Assembly: GCF_010111755.1 (NCBI RefSeq)
Contig: NC_088958.1
Location: 992,001-1,056,000 of the forward strand
Reading direction: 5' to 3'
DNA length: 64,000 nucleotides
DNA from: Nakaseomyces glabratus
Taxonomy: Eukaryota > Ascomycota > Saccharomycetes > Saccharomycetales > Saccharomycetaceae
In this document: piece by piece, positions 32,495 through 42,100 of the stretch
Position numbering within the stretch: position 1 is the stretch's first letter
Layout of the letters: every line of letters starts with the position of its first letter
Program-made: the position numbers and the translations under genes
Notes under the pieces: generated by a model
What the model saw: the letters and a program-made list of their open reading frames with translations, nothing else
Database searches by the model: none
What the model was told of the DNA's origin: nothing

Positions 32495-33568
32495 ATGGGG
32501 AAGCGACCGGAGTTCATACGGTTGAAACGTCGCAGAGACGAAGGTTCTGTGGCTACACTGCTATTGGAAGAGAACGCTAAAAAGAAGAAAGCTCGGTATG
32601 TCTTCAAGTTATCGAAGACTGTAGTATCCACAGATCAATTAAATAAAGATGAGACTACAACACCGTTGTTAAAAGTTGCGGAGGACCATAGGCATTTTGT
32701 TCTGGAACAACCAAGAAAGAGACATCGTGAAGGGGAGGTAGACGCAGACACTGACAAACACTCTGATGAAAGCAAATCAAGGTTGGAAAATCAAGAAGAA
32801 TTACCACCCGAGATTACTGAAATGGTTAATAAATACTTGACACTTAACAAGGATAGTGAAAATAGCAGAAAAAAGAGGAAACCGAGCAGGAAGCACTTTA
32901 GGGGAGCTGCAGCTGAAGTAAAATCACTTCCAAGCCAGGACTACGTTTATGATGTTTACCATTTAGAACAAGTTCCAGAAGATGAATACAATAAATATGA
33001 AGGTAGCAAGGTTGGGTTCATTAAAATCATAGATGTTTACGGTGATTTGTTACCTGATGAATTAACTGATTCAGACGAACAATTCCTATCGGATGAAGAG
33101 GACTCTAATGATGAAAACTATTATAGAAACGATTACCCAGAAGACGAAGATGATGACAGATCAATTTTGTTTGGGAGTGAAGGTGAAGAAATGGCTGAAC
33201 TTGAAACTGAATTTCTAGCAAACCACGACGTTGATGAATTCGAACGACCGGAAATGACAGACAGCGCTGACGTAATACGACCAAGAGAGGATTACGATCC
33301 AAAAATTGCCACATATGATGACGTATTTTCCAAACTTCAAGGTAGCAGCAATATACTCAGGTCAATAAATGATGCGAATTTCATTGACCTGGATAGAGAT
33401 TTTGAAGAAGAAGAAGGAAGCGATGGGGAATTTATGTACAATGAGGAACAAGAAGATAAAGATGAATTTCCTAGGAACGAATTCTTCCCAACAGACAAGG
33501 ACGATCCAGTTGCTATTCACAGGGATCGAATTTTTCATCGACTGCAGAAAATGATTGAAAAAGACTAA
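32495..33568 (+). CDS. IWR1: Iwr1, nuclear import factor of RNA polymerase II
   Basis: A 357-residue protein (S. cerevisiae 353). Iwr1 binds assembled Pol II in the cytoplasm between Rpb1 and Rpb2 and carries it into the nucleus. The N-terminus has a bipartite basic signal (GKRPEFIRLKRRRDE, then KKKKARYVFKLSK), the middle has YVYDVYHLE, the family hallmark, and the C-terminal 150 residues are strongly acidic (DEDDDRSILFGSEGEE and others). It is one frame here, whereas the S. cerevisiae gene is annotated with a short 5' intron. It converges with NUP84 (113 bp between stops). Confidence 0.93.
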   Translation: MGKRPEFIRLKRRRDEGSVATLLLEENAKKKKARYVFKLSKTVVSTDQLNKDETTTPLLKVAEDHRHFVLEQPRKRHREGEVDADTDKHSDESKSRLENQEELPPEITEMVNKYLTLNKDSENSRKKRKPSRKHFRGAAAEVKSLPSQDYVYDVYHLEQVPEDEYNKYEGSKVGFIKIIDVYGDLLPDELTDSDEQFLSDEEDSNDENYYRNDYPEDEDDDRSILFGSEGEEMAELETEFLANHDVDEFERPEMTDSADVIRPREDYDPKIATYDDVFSKLQGSSNILRSINDANFIDLDRDFEEEEGSDGEFMYNEEQEDKDEFPRNEFFPTDKDDPVAIHRDRIFHRLQKMIEKD

Positions 33569-33681
33569 AGTGAAAAAATAATATAATTTTACGTGATTTC
33601 TGTGTAAGCCCAAACTAGCTGATTTATTTTATGAAAATATTAATTTCTACATATTCATCCATAACTACAGGAATACACAAT

Positions 33682-35856
33682 CTATTTAATATCCTCTGCC
33701 AAAATAGCAGTTTTCGCCACAAGATCTAGGTATTCTTTTAGTTTCCCACTTTCTTGGAATAAAACATATATTCTTTCCGATTCATTTGCCACAAAATTAG
33801 TCAATTCAAGAGCTCGTGAAATAAACTTAGGAATCTTTAAAAGTTCACTAGCTTCAACGAGCTTTTTATGCAATTCTATTATCAAATAGGGTATATATAG
33901 TGCACGAATCTCATACAGTATGGCCGTATTTTCGGATTTTTCATCTTCACACAACTCAACCAAGAAATCTTTGATCAAAATGTTAATGTCATTCGAAAAT
34001 CCTTGAAATTTTTCAATTAGCGATGGTATGTTGGATTCTGAATTCAGTTGGTTGACCGATTTTTGCCAGTTTTCGTACTCGACAAAACCCTGAATCAGAT
34101 TCTCATATTGAGAAAGCTCTTTTCGTGTTGATGAATTGATTGGTTGTTTTCCAACTGCAATTGCAATTTCAATTTGATTTATGACAGTTGTTAGATCGTT
34201 TCTTTCAAAGAACAGTTCTAAAGACTTTACCTTACCGTTCAGTAGAAATCTTCTAGCCAATGCAAGTATCGAGTTCATTGCATCCACATAGAGTTTACCT
34301 TCCAATAACCATTCAACGGAATTAATCAGATGTAAGTCAATCTTAGTAGTTTCAAAACAAACTGACATTACTTGAGTTGGTTGATATTGCTGCTCAGTAT
34401 CATCAAATACCCTCTGTGTTATCTTCTTTATGATTTCAGAACAGGGTAAATGGAGCACACTCATTAATTCTATTTGCTTTCTTTTTTCAGAACTTTCTTC
34501 TATAGTAGAAAGCACAAAAGAATACGCTTCAATAGTCTCCTCAGCTGACAATAGAGTCATATAAGCTGGTATGCAGTCAAATAATTCATAGAATTTTAGT
34601 ATGGTGATGTAGGATGTTATGAGTTTTGAGGTGTCTGTCTCATTCAAGGCATGTCTATCAATAATTTTGAACATAATAGCAGTATGTGTCATAACTCGTA
34701 ATAGGTATGGCTCGTTGAAAATTTCGTTTTCCTGCTCAGAGTTTTTTATGGCGTCAAACAATTGCAATACCGAGGAATGAACAATAGAATCTGTAGTACC
34801 TAAGATAATTGACGCAATCAAAGTTCTTAATGGATGTGAACTTTCTTCTGGTTTTAAATTGGATAAATCATTCAGTATTGATGATAGCGACTCGGTCGAA
34901 GATGGTATATATAACTGTATTTCTTCATCAGTGACAAAACCTGCTCTTATCATCTCATTTTCAATATCAGTTTGAAGCTTCTGATTGATAAAGAAGATCA
35001 ATAATTCCTCCCAGTTACATATGCTCATCACTTCCTCACTTGGACTTACACCAGCTAGTAAGCTATATATAGCCCTCTCGTAAAGGTCTAATTTGGAATT
35101 TTGAGATATACCATAAACTGTTCTTCTCCATAGGGAATGTTTTTTAATTCCCTGCTGAAAGTCAAACTCATTTTTGAGATGGAAATCAATTTCTGGATTA
35201 ACATATTCTTGCAAACCGCAAATTATCATGCTTAAAGTTAAATTACCTGACAATTCACACTCATTGAGGGCTTCCTCAATCTTACCCCTCAAAAGTAATT
35301 GAAAAATATACTTAAATATAACGCGATCCTGTTCTCTATCCTTTTCATCAAGAATTACACTGCTATCTCTCAAGGGATAGTCGACATCTTGACTCTGGAG
35401 GCCTTGTTTCAATAACGTATGATTCCATTTCTTAGTTGGCAAGTTCTCCGGCCTTTCCACAGTTTGTAGATTATCTTGTAGCCATACCATAATTATCCAT
35501 AATTCATAAAAGTCATTATTGTTCTGCAAAAGTTCTTTTTCATACGCTGCTCGCGTGCTGCAGTTGACTTGCGATTGTTGTTGATGTTTATCTGAATACC
35601 TAAATTTTATTAATTGCCTAAACAAACTCCAATAATTGGCCTCTAACTCCCAGTCTTTCCCAGCTTTAATGTTCCCTGATCTCAGCTCTGTCAATGCACA
35701 TTCTCCTGCGATGCTTCTGAACTCTTGGGCAATCTCAAAAGGGTCTCCGGCTTGATCTCCATCAATTGAATCGATCTGATAATCGTTTACTGCTCTGGCA
35801 AATCTAACGTAGTAGTCTTTACCCGACATATCTGTAATTCCAAGTGAAGAGTTCAT
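33682..35856 (-). CDS. NUP84: Nup84, nuclear pore Y-complex scaffold nucleoporin
   Basis: A 724-residue all-helical protein (S. cerevisiae 726). Nup84 (vertebrate Nup107) forms the stalk of the Y-complex with Nup145C, Sec13 and Nup133 in the nuclear pore scaffold. The sequence is helical throughout with the ancestral coatomer-element pattern: WSLFRQLIKFRYSDK and ELWIIMVWLQDNLQTVERP in the N-terminal half, ALNECELSGNLTLSMIICGLQEY in the middle, and no FG repeats. A second Met at codon 11 could be an alternative start. The order IWR1-NUP84-CYK3 equals YDL115C-YDL117W. Confidence 0.95.
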   Translation of the reverse strand: MNSSLGITDMSGKDYYVRFARAVNDYQIDSIDGDQAGDPFEIAQEFRSIAGECALTELRSGNIKAGKDWELEANYWSLFRQLIKFRYSDKHQQQSQVNCSTRAAYEKELLQNNNDFYELWIIMVWLQDNLQTVERPENLPTKKWNHTLLKQGLQSQDVDYPLRDSSVILDEKDREQDRVIFKYIFQLLLRGKIEEALNECELSGNLTLSMIICGLQEYVNPEIDFHLKNEFDFQQGIKKHSLWRRTVYGISQNSKLDLYERAIYSLLAGVSPSEEVMSICNWEELLIFFINQKLQTDIENEMIRAGFVTDEEIQLYIPSSTESLSSILNDLSNLKPEESSHPLRTLIASIILGTTDSIVHSSVLQLFDAIKNSEQENEIFNEPYLLRVMTHTAIMFKIIDRHALNETDTSKLITSYITILKFYELFDCIPAYMTLLSAEETIEAYSFVLSTIEESSEKRKQIELMSVLHLPCSEIIKKITQRVFDDTEQQYQPTQVMSVCFETTKIDLHLINSVEWLLEGKLYVDAMNSILALARRFLLNGKVKSLELFFERNDLTTVINQIEIAIAVGKQPINSSTRKELSQYENLIQGFVEYENWQKSVNQLNSESNIPSLIEKFQGFSNDINILIKDFLVELCEDEKSENTAILYEIRALYIPYLIIELHKKLVEASELLKIPKFISRALELTNFVANESERIYVLFQESGKLKEYLDLVAKTAILAEDIK

Positions 35857-36651
35857 TTCCTTTATTCAAATGGTCAAAGTTATTATTCTATGTCGTGGCA
35901 AATCTCTTCTCTATTGGGTATGCAGATTCAACTTTTTGATATGAGAAAAGTATAGTGAATTTGATTCCGACCAATTGGAACCCAAAAATGATATCTTTAA
36001 CTGATCAGTTCTAGTACAATTAATACATCTCTGCTCAGACATAGCTATTGATCATCGCATCACCTCACTTTGCAAAAATGATGCAATCTTTGGAAACTCG
36101 TATATAACTATAACGATAAGGCAGACGATTAATGACCCAGAGAATAATGTATAATTGCTATTTTAAAATCTATTCCTGATAATTATTAGGTGTTCTTCTT
36201 ATGTTTGCTGCCATTTTAGTTTTATTAGTATTACCTATTACTGATAGAAGTGTTGGTGATTAGTGCCGGTGATGGCAATGTTTTTAAACTACGCCAACAT
36301 TATCTTCTTAGACAGATGTTATAAGGTAATTTTGTTGGGGGAAATGAGTATATATATACAGCAACATGATAAGAGACAGTACAATTTCTATTAATTATTA
36401 TATGTTATTATGATTTAGTAGTTGTATATCTGCATACTAGATGTTTTCATTAATTATTTGTGTTTTAAATTATAAATGCTGAAATGCAAATAGCTGCAAT
36501 TATGCTCAATAATAAGCTTTAAAAATTTCTCCTCGGACATGGTAGTCCTGTATGCTATAGTGAAATAATGTCAAATCAAATCTTAAGTAGTATTTGACAT
36601 GCAAGATTTTATGCGAATATTTTTTTTTGTTTCCCAATGATCAAAAAAATG
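35857..36651 (-). promoter_or_regulatory. NUP84 upstream region and CYK3 3' region
   Basis: A 795-bp spacer. GATCATCGC at 36050-36058 is a weak PAC-like match about 195 bp from the NUP84 start. The remainder is AT-rich, including a T run near 36620-36628, with no ORF. Nothing else is identified. Confidence 0.35.
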
Positions 36652-39294
36652 CTAGATACAATACCACTCTGCGAAATTGGCCCAACCTAAACCACAATCC
36701 GATAGGATCATACCAGTCCAGACCCCTGATTCTTTAACTTTAATAGTTTTTTTCCATGTACCATATGATACATGGGGATCATTTTTCTCTAGATTGTATA
36801 TCTTACCAGATGGTGACTTTATCGCTATGGGTTGCTTGATGTTTTGGTTTGCCGCCGTAGAGTTGTACATTATACCATCAAAGGGATGTTGTAATACCTC
36901 AAAATTATACTCGTTATCCGGAAACAAATACTTATTTTGTGGCTCCATAACGTAGGTCTCTAGCTTTAAGATATTTTCATTTGGTACTTTAGAGACGAAT
37001 TCGTATTTGCTCTCCGAACCCTCATGATATAAAGGAATAATCATCGATAATGGATGAACATTAGCAATAGTGGTTTGAGTACCTCTGACTCCGGAGTGTA
37101 TATACAATGCGCCTGATTTAACACCAGGGGGAAGAACAGCTTTAATCACAATAACCCGTTTACCACTCTCAGTTCTGTGTTTGCGTACTTGCGCTAGTGA
37201 CAATTCCATCTTTTGATATAGCTTAGCTTTATTTTTATCTTCAGTGTTTACAACAACAGAAGAGAAAATTTCTATATCATTCGGAATTTCTATTGAGCAT
37301 TCGTATATTTCATTATCTTCAAGATATGATAATGCGGTGCTGAACTTGTAGAGAACAAGTCCGTTTTTGAAAAATGAAGGGAACACTAACGGCAAATAAA
37401 GGATAGACAATTGATCCAGACTTGGAACAATATGTTGCTCATACTCACTAGGTGGAATATGTGTATATATAAATTCCAGAGGTTCAACTAAGAAATAGCT
37501 ATCATCTGCTCTTTTTGCTGGTTTGTTATTTACAAACTCATGGATTGGATTCGTGATATTACCTAAAATTACATCGATAAACCTCCATTCATTATTGACA
37601 AGAACTCTCAACCAACAATGATTATATTCAAATTCATGATTTACAGCAAACGGTGTTTTTAAGAATCCAATCACGACTTCACATTGAATACTCAATGATA
37701 CTGCTAGCCTTTTAAAAAGACAAGTTAATTCATAAGGTGTACAATATTTTTGATATAGAACTGATTCGAGATTTGCTGGTTCCCTAGAAAAGTCAGAATG
37801 ACCATGATCATCTATCAGACTGAACATTTCAGTGCAGAAAATATAGATACCTCTCAGTTTCTCAATGTCTGTAGAGTATCTTGCAGAAAATGTCGTCCTT
37901 ACCCAATTTTCTAGACGCATAGTGCTATTTTTAGAGCATCTTTTCCATGTCATAGAATCAATGTATTGAGTATTGAGACCAGCCAACTCAATATCCACCG
38001 ATCCTGGCTTACCATGTCCTCTAATTTCGTTAGTATTTAAGCCATTATAGATTGCATCTTGAGGATGTAGAACCAGATCACGATTACGTTCTAGAGCTCT
38101 CATATATCTCGGATGCTTTTCATATTTAGTAAGTGATTTTGATCTGTTTACATGAGCTTTCACAGTCAACCAATCATGTGCGTCATTATGGTGTGGGGAA
38201 ATATCTAAAGTTTGTAAATCAGGTAATTTTGGGAAACTTTCATTGGTTCTTAATGAGTTGGCTACACCGTTATTATTGGAGTCATTTTTATTCATGAATC
38301 TCTTCCAAAACCCTCCTGTTTTCGTATCATTCACTTGTTTAGTATCAATACTATTTCCGTACTGTAAGTGACCGTTCTCTGATCTCTCCAGAGAATCAGT
38401 AAAAGATTGTGCTTTTCTATGTCTGGCAAATGAACCAGCACTAGTAGCGCTAAAATCACTCATGATTGCAAAACTATTCTCACTACTTGTCACTGAGTTG
38501 TCCATGTATTGAGAATGAGAGAACAGTCCACCTGATGAAACTGAACTAGTATCCACCGAGGATCTCTTGCCTGAGTTAAAACCATCAAAAAATCTTTGGT
38601 CATCAACAAAATGATCTGCTGGATCTCTGCTGCGACTAGTTGGTAGGTCATTCGACGAATATGACTTAACTGGCTGTCTATGTTTACCGTTACGTTTAGA
38701 AGACTGCAACTGAGGCAATGGAGGAAGAGCCGGGGTATCCACAAAATCTTCATATTTATTCACATTGGGTTTCTTGGTAAGACTATCGTTAATATTATTT
38801 CTTTTCTTCATTGCCAATTGATCGTATCCTGGTTGTCTCATCCCGTAAATTTCGGCTCTGCGTGAGTAGCCATTATTTGATCCAACTGGAGCGTTATTTT
38901 CATATCCACTAGCTGTTGCTGGGAGATTTGGTGTGGAATGATAAGCCTGTCGCGAAGATCTGTATTTGCTGCTATCATGATTGGTGCTACGTGTCGGAAT
39001 AGGCGGCAGTCCACTCTTACTCTGTTGCAATATAGGTTGTCCCTGCTGGGCCTGCTTTGACCGGCCACTATCCACTGATTGAACACTGTTGATCCGCTCC
39101 TCAACTATCGTAACAAAATTGTTTGGGAAATAGCCCGCACACTTTTTGTTCCTCAGTAATCTCCCATAGTACCACTCACCTGCGACTCGCGATACCTCCA
39201 TCACATCTCCTTCGAGAAAGCCCAGGTCCTCCTTGGCTTGTCCCGACCACCCATAACGGGCCTTCACTTTAAATGGTACCCTCATCGTCGTCAT
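36652..39294 (-). CDS. CYK3: Cyk3, SH3 and transglutaminase-like cytokinesis protein
   Basis: An 880-residue protein (S. cerevisiae 885). Cyk3 acts at the bud neck with Hof1, Inn1 and Iqg1 to promote primary septum formation by chitin synthase II. An SH3 domain covers residues 4-64 (KVKARYGWSGQAKEDLGFLE, GEWYYGRL, GYFPNNFV). Residues 65-470 are Ser/Asn-rich linker. A transglutaminase-like domain follows (about 490-600: YELTCLFKRLAVSLSIQCEVVIGF, then NHCWLRVLVNNEWRFIDV). The usual active-site Cys position seems not to hold Cys, in keeping with the view that Cyk3 has a non-catalytic fold. The C-terminus ends GWANFAEWYCI. Confidence 0.94.
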   Translation of the reverse strand: MTTMRVPFKVKARYGWSGQAKEDLGFLEGDVMEVSRVAGEWYYGRLLRNKKCAGYFPNNFVTIVEERINSVQSVDSGRSKQAQQGQPILQQSKSGLPPIPTRSTNHDSSKYRSSRQAYHSTPNLPATASGYENNAPVGSNNGYSRRAEIYGMRQPGYDQLAMKKRNNINDSLTKKPNVNKYEDFVDTPALPPLPQLQSSKRNGKHRQPVKSYSSNDLPTSRSRDPADHFVDDQRFFDGFNSGKRSSVDTSSVSSGGLFSHSQYMDNSVTSSENSFAIMSDFSATSAGSFARHRKAQSFTDSLERSENGHLQYGNSIDTKQVNDTKTGGFWKRFMNKNDSNNNGVANSLRTNESFPKLPDLQTLDISPHHNDAHDWLTVKAHVNRSKSLTKYEKHPRYMRALERNRDLVLHPQDAIYNGLNTNEIRGHGKPGSVDIELAGLNTQYIDSMTWKRCSKNSTMRLENWVRTTFSARYSTDIEKLRGIYIFCTEMFSLIDDHGHSDFSREPANLESVLYQKYCTPYELTCLFKRLAVSLSIQCEVVIGFLKTPFAVNHEFEYNHCWLRVLVNNEWRFIDVILGNITNPIHEFVNNKPAKRADDSYFLVEPLEFIYTHIPPSEYEQHIVPSLDQLSILYLPLVFPSFFKNGLVLYKFSTALSYLEDNEIYECSIEIPNDIEIFSSVVVNTEDKNKAKLYQKMELSLAQVRKHRTESGKRVIVIKAVLPPGVKSGALYIHSGVRGTQTTIANVHPLSMIIPLYHEGSESKYEFVSKVPNENILKLETYVMEPQNKYLFPDNEYNFEVLQHPFDGIMYNSTAANQNIKQPIAIKSPSGKIYNLEKNDPHVSYGTWKKTIKVKESGVWTGMILSDCGLGWANFAEWYCI

Positions 39295-39963
39295 ACTGCA
39301 ACTTTGTAGCTTATGATTTCCACCACATGCAATTTCCTAAAAACAAGAAACACCTTTAAACACCACCTTCTCTGGTTATATACTTGCTACCACTGAGGCA
39401 GATCATCGAGCTTTGCTCACAGCCATCTCATTTTTTTTTCAGTGCTGTTACAGACCCAGCGCTGCTCTTGCGATGCGCATGAAAAAAATATAAAAGCTGG
39501 AGACGGTTTGATAGATGGGCCTCATTGTGTAACGGAACCACTCAGTTATTGATATCTTGATGACCCATGCTTGGTGCCACTATACCATGATTAGACACAC
39601 TGGTGCTCCTGACACCTATTACTATATAAAATAGGATTATTTCGTTGCAACCTGTTGACTAATGGGAATCGATAAGAGTCAAGTATATGAATATTTACGT
39701 AGACATCGGAGACCTATATAGCACATTGCCCAGATTAATGCTTGCGGGCAAAATAACAATGTGTAGTAAATAATATTTTGATATGTGATTAGCTTTAAGA
39801 ACAAAACTGCACGTCGTCACATCTTGAAGTGCAAACTCAAAGGGCGTTTTTTAGCAGATGGAATGCATAAAACTACCCCCCATTAGATTCACATTAACCG
39901 AATAGGAATATATGTTACGAGAAAAGGATAGACTGCGATCTTCCAAGAACATACCTGTAAATA
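39295..39963. promoter_or_regulatory. Divergent promoter of CYK3 and HEM25
   Basis: A 669-bp spacer. A T run at about 39431-39439 and a GCGATGCGCATG patch near 39471-39482 are followed by TATAAAAG near 39489-39496, which could serve CYK3 or an upstream unit. No gene is visible. Confidence 0.4.
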
Positions 39964-40857
39964 ATGGCAAGCTCTACAGGCCACTTAATAGGTGGATTTG
40001 CCGGAGGCCTTTCCTCTGCTGTTGCGTTGCAACCACTCGACCTTCTCAAGACTAGATTCCAACAGACCAAGGGTGGTACCCTGTGGCAGACAGTAAAGTC
40101 GCTTGATACACCATGGCAGTTATGGAGAGGAACACTACCTAGTGCAATTCGTACATCTGTTGGGAGTGCACTATATTTGTCAAGTCTCAACTTGATGAGA
40201 ACTGCTCTGGCGAAACGTAAGCAGTTTGACACTGCGGACAGTGTGGTCACAGGTAAGAGCAGCAACTTACCTCAATTAAGTATGTATGAGAACCTAGTGA
40301 CTGGTGCGTTTGCTAGAGGTACTGTGGGTTACATAACAATGCCCATTACAATCATAAAGGTCAGGTATGAGTCTACCCTGTACAATTACAAGAGCATTGC
40401 AGAGGCAGCCAAATCGATCGCGGCACAGGAAGGGATTAGAGGCTTCTTTAGAGGATTTGGGCCAACGTGTCTAAGGGATGCCCCTTATTCTGGGTTATAT
40501 GTGCTACTGTATGAGAAATTGAAGCACACTCTACCCACTATTCTTCCAAAATCGTTGCTACAACTCGATTCTGAAGGTCGGTATACAGCGTACACTTCAA
40601 CAGCAATTAATTCTACAAGCGCCATATTGTCAGCTAGTATGGCAACAACAGTAACTGCTCCATTCGACACAATTAAAACCAGAATGCAGCTGGAGCCAAC
40701 AAAATTTAAAACGTTCTGGTCAACCCTTACAACAATAGTTACGCAAGAACATCCAATCAAAATATTCTCTGGACTAAGCATGAGACTGACTAGGAAGGCA
40801 CTCAGTGCTGGTATTGCTTGGGGTATATACGAAGAACTTATCAAGCATTTCATGTAA
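39964..40857 (+). CDS. HEM25: Hem25, mitochondrial glycine carrier
   Basis: A 297-residue SLC25-family carrier (S. cerevisiae 307; human SLC25A38). It brings glycine across the inner membrane for 5-aminolevulinate synthesis, the first step of heme formation. Three repeats of about 95 residues are seen, each with a Px[D/x]xx[K/R] signature: QPLDLLKTRFQ, MPITIIKVRYE and APFDTIKTRMQ; the second lacks the acidic residue, as often happens. GFFRGFGPTCLRDAPYSGLY is the typical matrix helix and following stretch. No presequence is expected. Confidence 0.95.
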   Translation: MASSTGHLIGGFAGGLSSAVALQPLDLLKTRFQQTKGGTLWQTVKSLDTPWQLWRGTLPSAIRTSVGSALYLSSLNLMRTALAKRKQFDTADSVVTGKSSNLPQLSMYENLVTGAFARGTVGYITMPITIIKVRYESTLYNYKSIAEAAKSIAAQEGIRGFFRGFGPTCLRDAPYSGLYVLLYEKLKHTLPTILPKSLLQLDSEGRYTAYTSTAINSTSAILSASMATTVTAPFDTIKTRMQLEPTKFKTFWSTLTTIVTQEHPIKIFSGLSMRLTRKALSAGIAWGIYEELIKHFM

Positions 40858-41345
40858 ATATACAAGATGATCTTTCTCGCTTGGTATTATTCCAGTGTAG
40901 TTTATGGTCAATACGCTATATGTTGAGAGCAGATAAGTGACAACGCTACAAAAACTCATCAAATTGAATCAGGGTCTTTCAAGTATATCCCTTAAACTTA
41001 TTTATTCATCATTGATCAGTATGGAATCATCTAAAGCAATCCATCTCAATATCAGTTTTGCCCTTTTGTATCTTATAGCATTAAATTAATGACGTTTCTG
41101 GTTTTGCATAAATAGTTTGCTGCGGTGTTATCTGACGTAGTTGAATGGAAAACAAAAAAAAAAAAACTGAAGAATATCACTCAGTGAATTGCGATCCGTT
41201 TGTAAGCTCATCGCATAGCGTTCACTTTTAATCTAGGTCAAGAAGAGGGCTCCATAAAGACTTTATAGACACGGTTATTACAAGAAGGACATTTTGAACT
41301 GAATACGCCTGACACTCTGATATACAAAGCAAACTATTTTCAAAC
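40858..41345 (+). promoter_or_regulatory. EXP1 upstream region with PAC core; site of missing YFH1
   Basis: A 488-bp spacer. AAGCTCATCGC at 41204-41214 is a PAC core 132-142 bp upstream of EXP1, and an A run of about 14 lies at 41153-41166. S. cerevisiae has YFH1 (frataxin) between these two genes; no frataxin-like frame or relic is seen here. Confidence 0.5.
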
Positions 41346-41780
41346 ATGGACTTCTTCAAGTTTCTAATTGTTCTGGTTATCGTTGTCTTATTTATCCTGG
41401 TGTTACCATGGCTCTCAGGTATTGGTTCATATAGTATACAAAAAGCTGCTGTATCAAATAAAAAGAGTCCAGATTCCAGGAGAGAGAAGCTCAAAAATAA
41501 ATTAGATAAAAGTGTCGCTTTGAACTTCTCCCTGAAGGATAAAAACGACGAAAGTGATGGCAAGTCCAGTCATGTCTCCAAGAGAGGTGAGTTCGACATA
41601 GATTCAAAAACAGGTTTAAAAAGAAGAGTACTTTCAAGATATGACCAAGATCCTAACAATTTTGACTTTGATATTGATGAGCTTATAGATGAAGACAGAA
41701 AAGAGGAGGCCAAAGAAGAACAACAAAGAATAAAAAAATTTGGCGGGAAGTCTTCCGAAGCATACGAAGGATTTGTTTAA
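41346..41780 (+). CDS. EXP1: Exp1, ER export receptor for Pma1 (YDL121C)
   Basis: A 144-residue protein (S. cerevisiae 149). Exp1 helps load the plasma-membrane proton ATPase Pma1 into COPII vesicles. A single N-terminal membrane segment (about 5-27: FLIVLVIVVLFILVLPWLSGI) is followed by a charged cytosolic tail with FDIDSKTGLKRR and DFDIDELIDED, then an acidic/basic coiled end. It matches YDL121C in layout and in place, between HEM25 and UBP1. Confidence 0.9.
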   Translation: MDFFKFLIVLVIVVLFILVLPWLSGIGSYSIQKAAVSNKKSPDSRREKLKNKLDKSVALNFSLKDKNDESDGKSSHVSKRGEFDIDSKTGLKRRVLSRYDQDPNNFDFDIDELIDEDRKEEAKEEQQRIKKFGGKSSEAYEGFV

Positions 41781-42100
41781 GACAAATTGCGTTAGTTCTT
41801 TAGCATAGCAGATATAATTCCATGCTGTCTGTTAGAACATTTTGGCTCACCTCCTGTCAATGCAGTACATATCTGTTAGTAGCATACACCATGACAAAAT
41901 TTATAGACATTCACATGGGCAAATAAAATCATCGGCTTATACAGATCATTTATTGATGATTTTGTTTTTTTATATGAATTAAACAATATACTCTTTTAAG
42001 TTTCTATATTCAAGTAAATATGTGATACAGTATATATGTTTCTGTTTTGAAAATAAAAACGCATTCTATTATCTAAAAGAGGTACCTCAAATAAGAGATA
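41781..42100. terminator. Convergent 3' region of EXP1 and UBP1
   Basis: A 320-bp AT-rich spacer between convergent genes. A T tract near 41964-41971 and TATATATG near 42030 are plausible 3'-end elements for either gene. No gene is seen. Confidence 0.35.
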
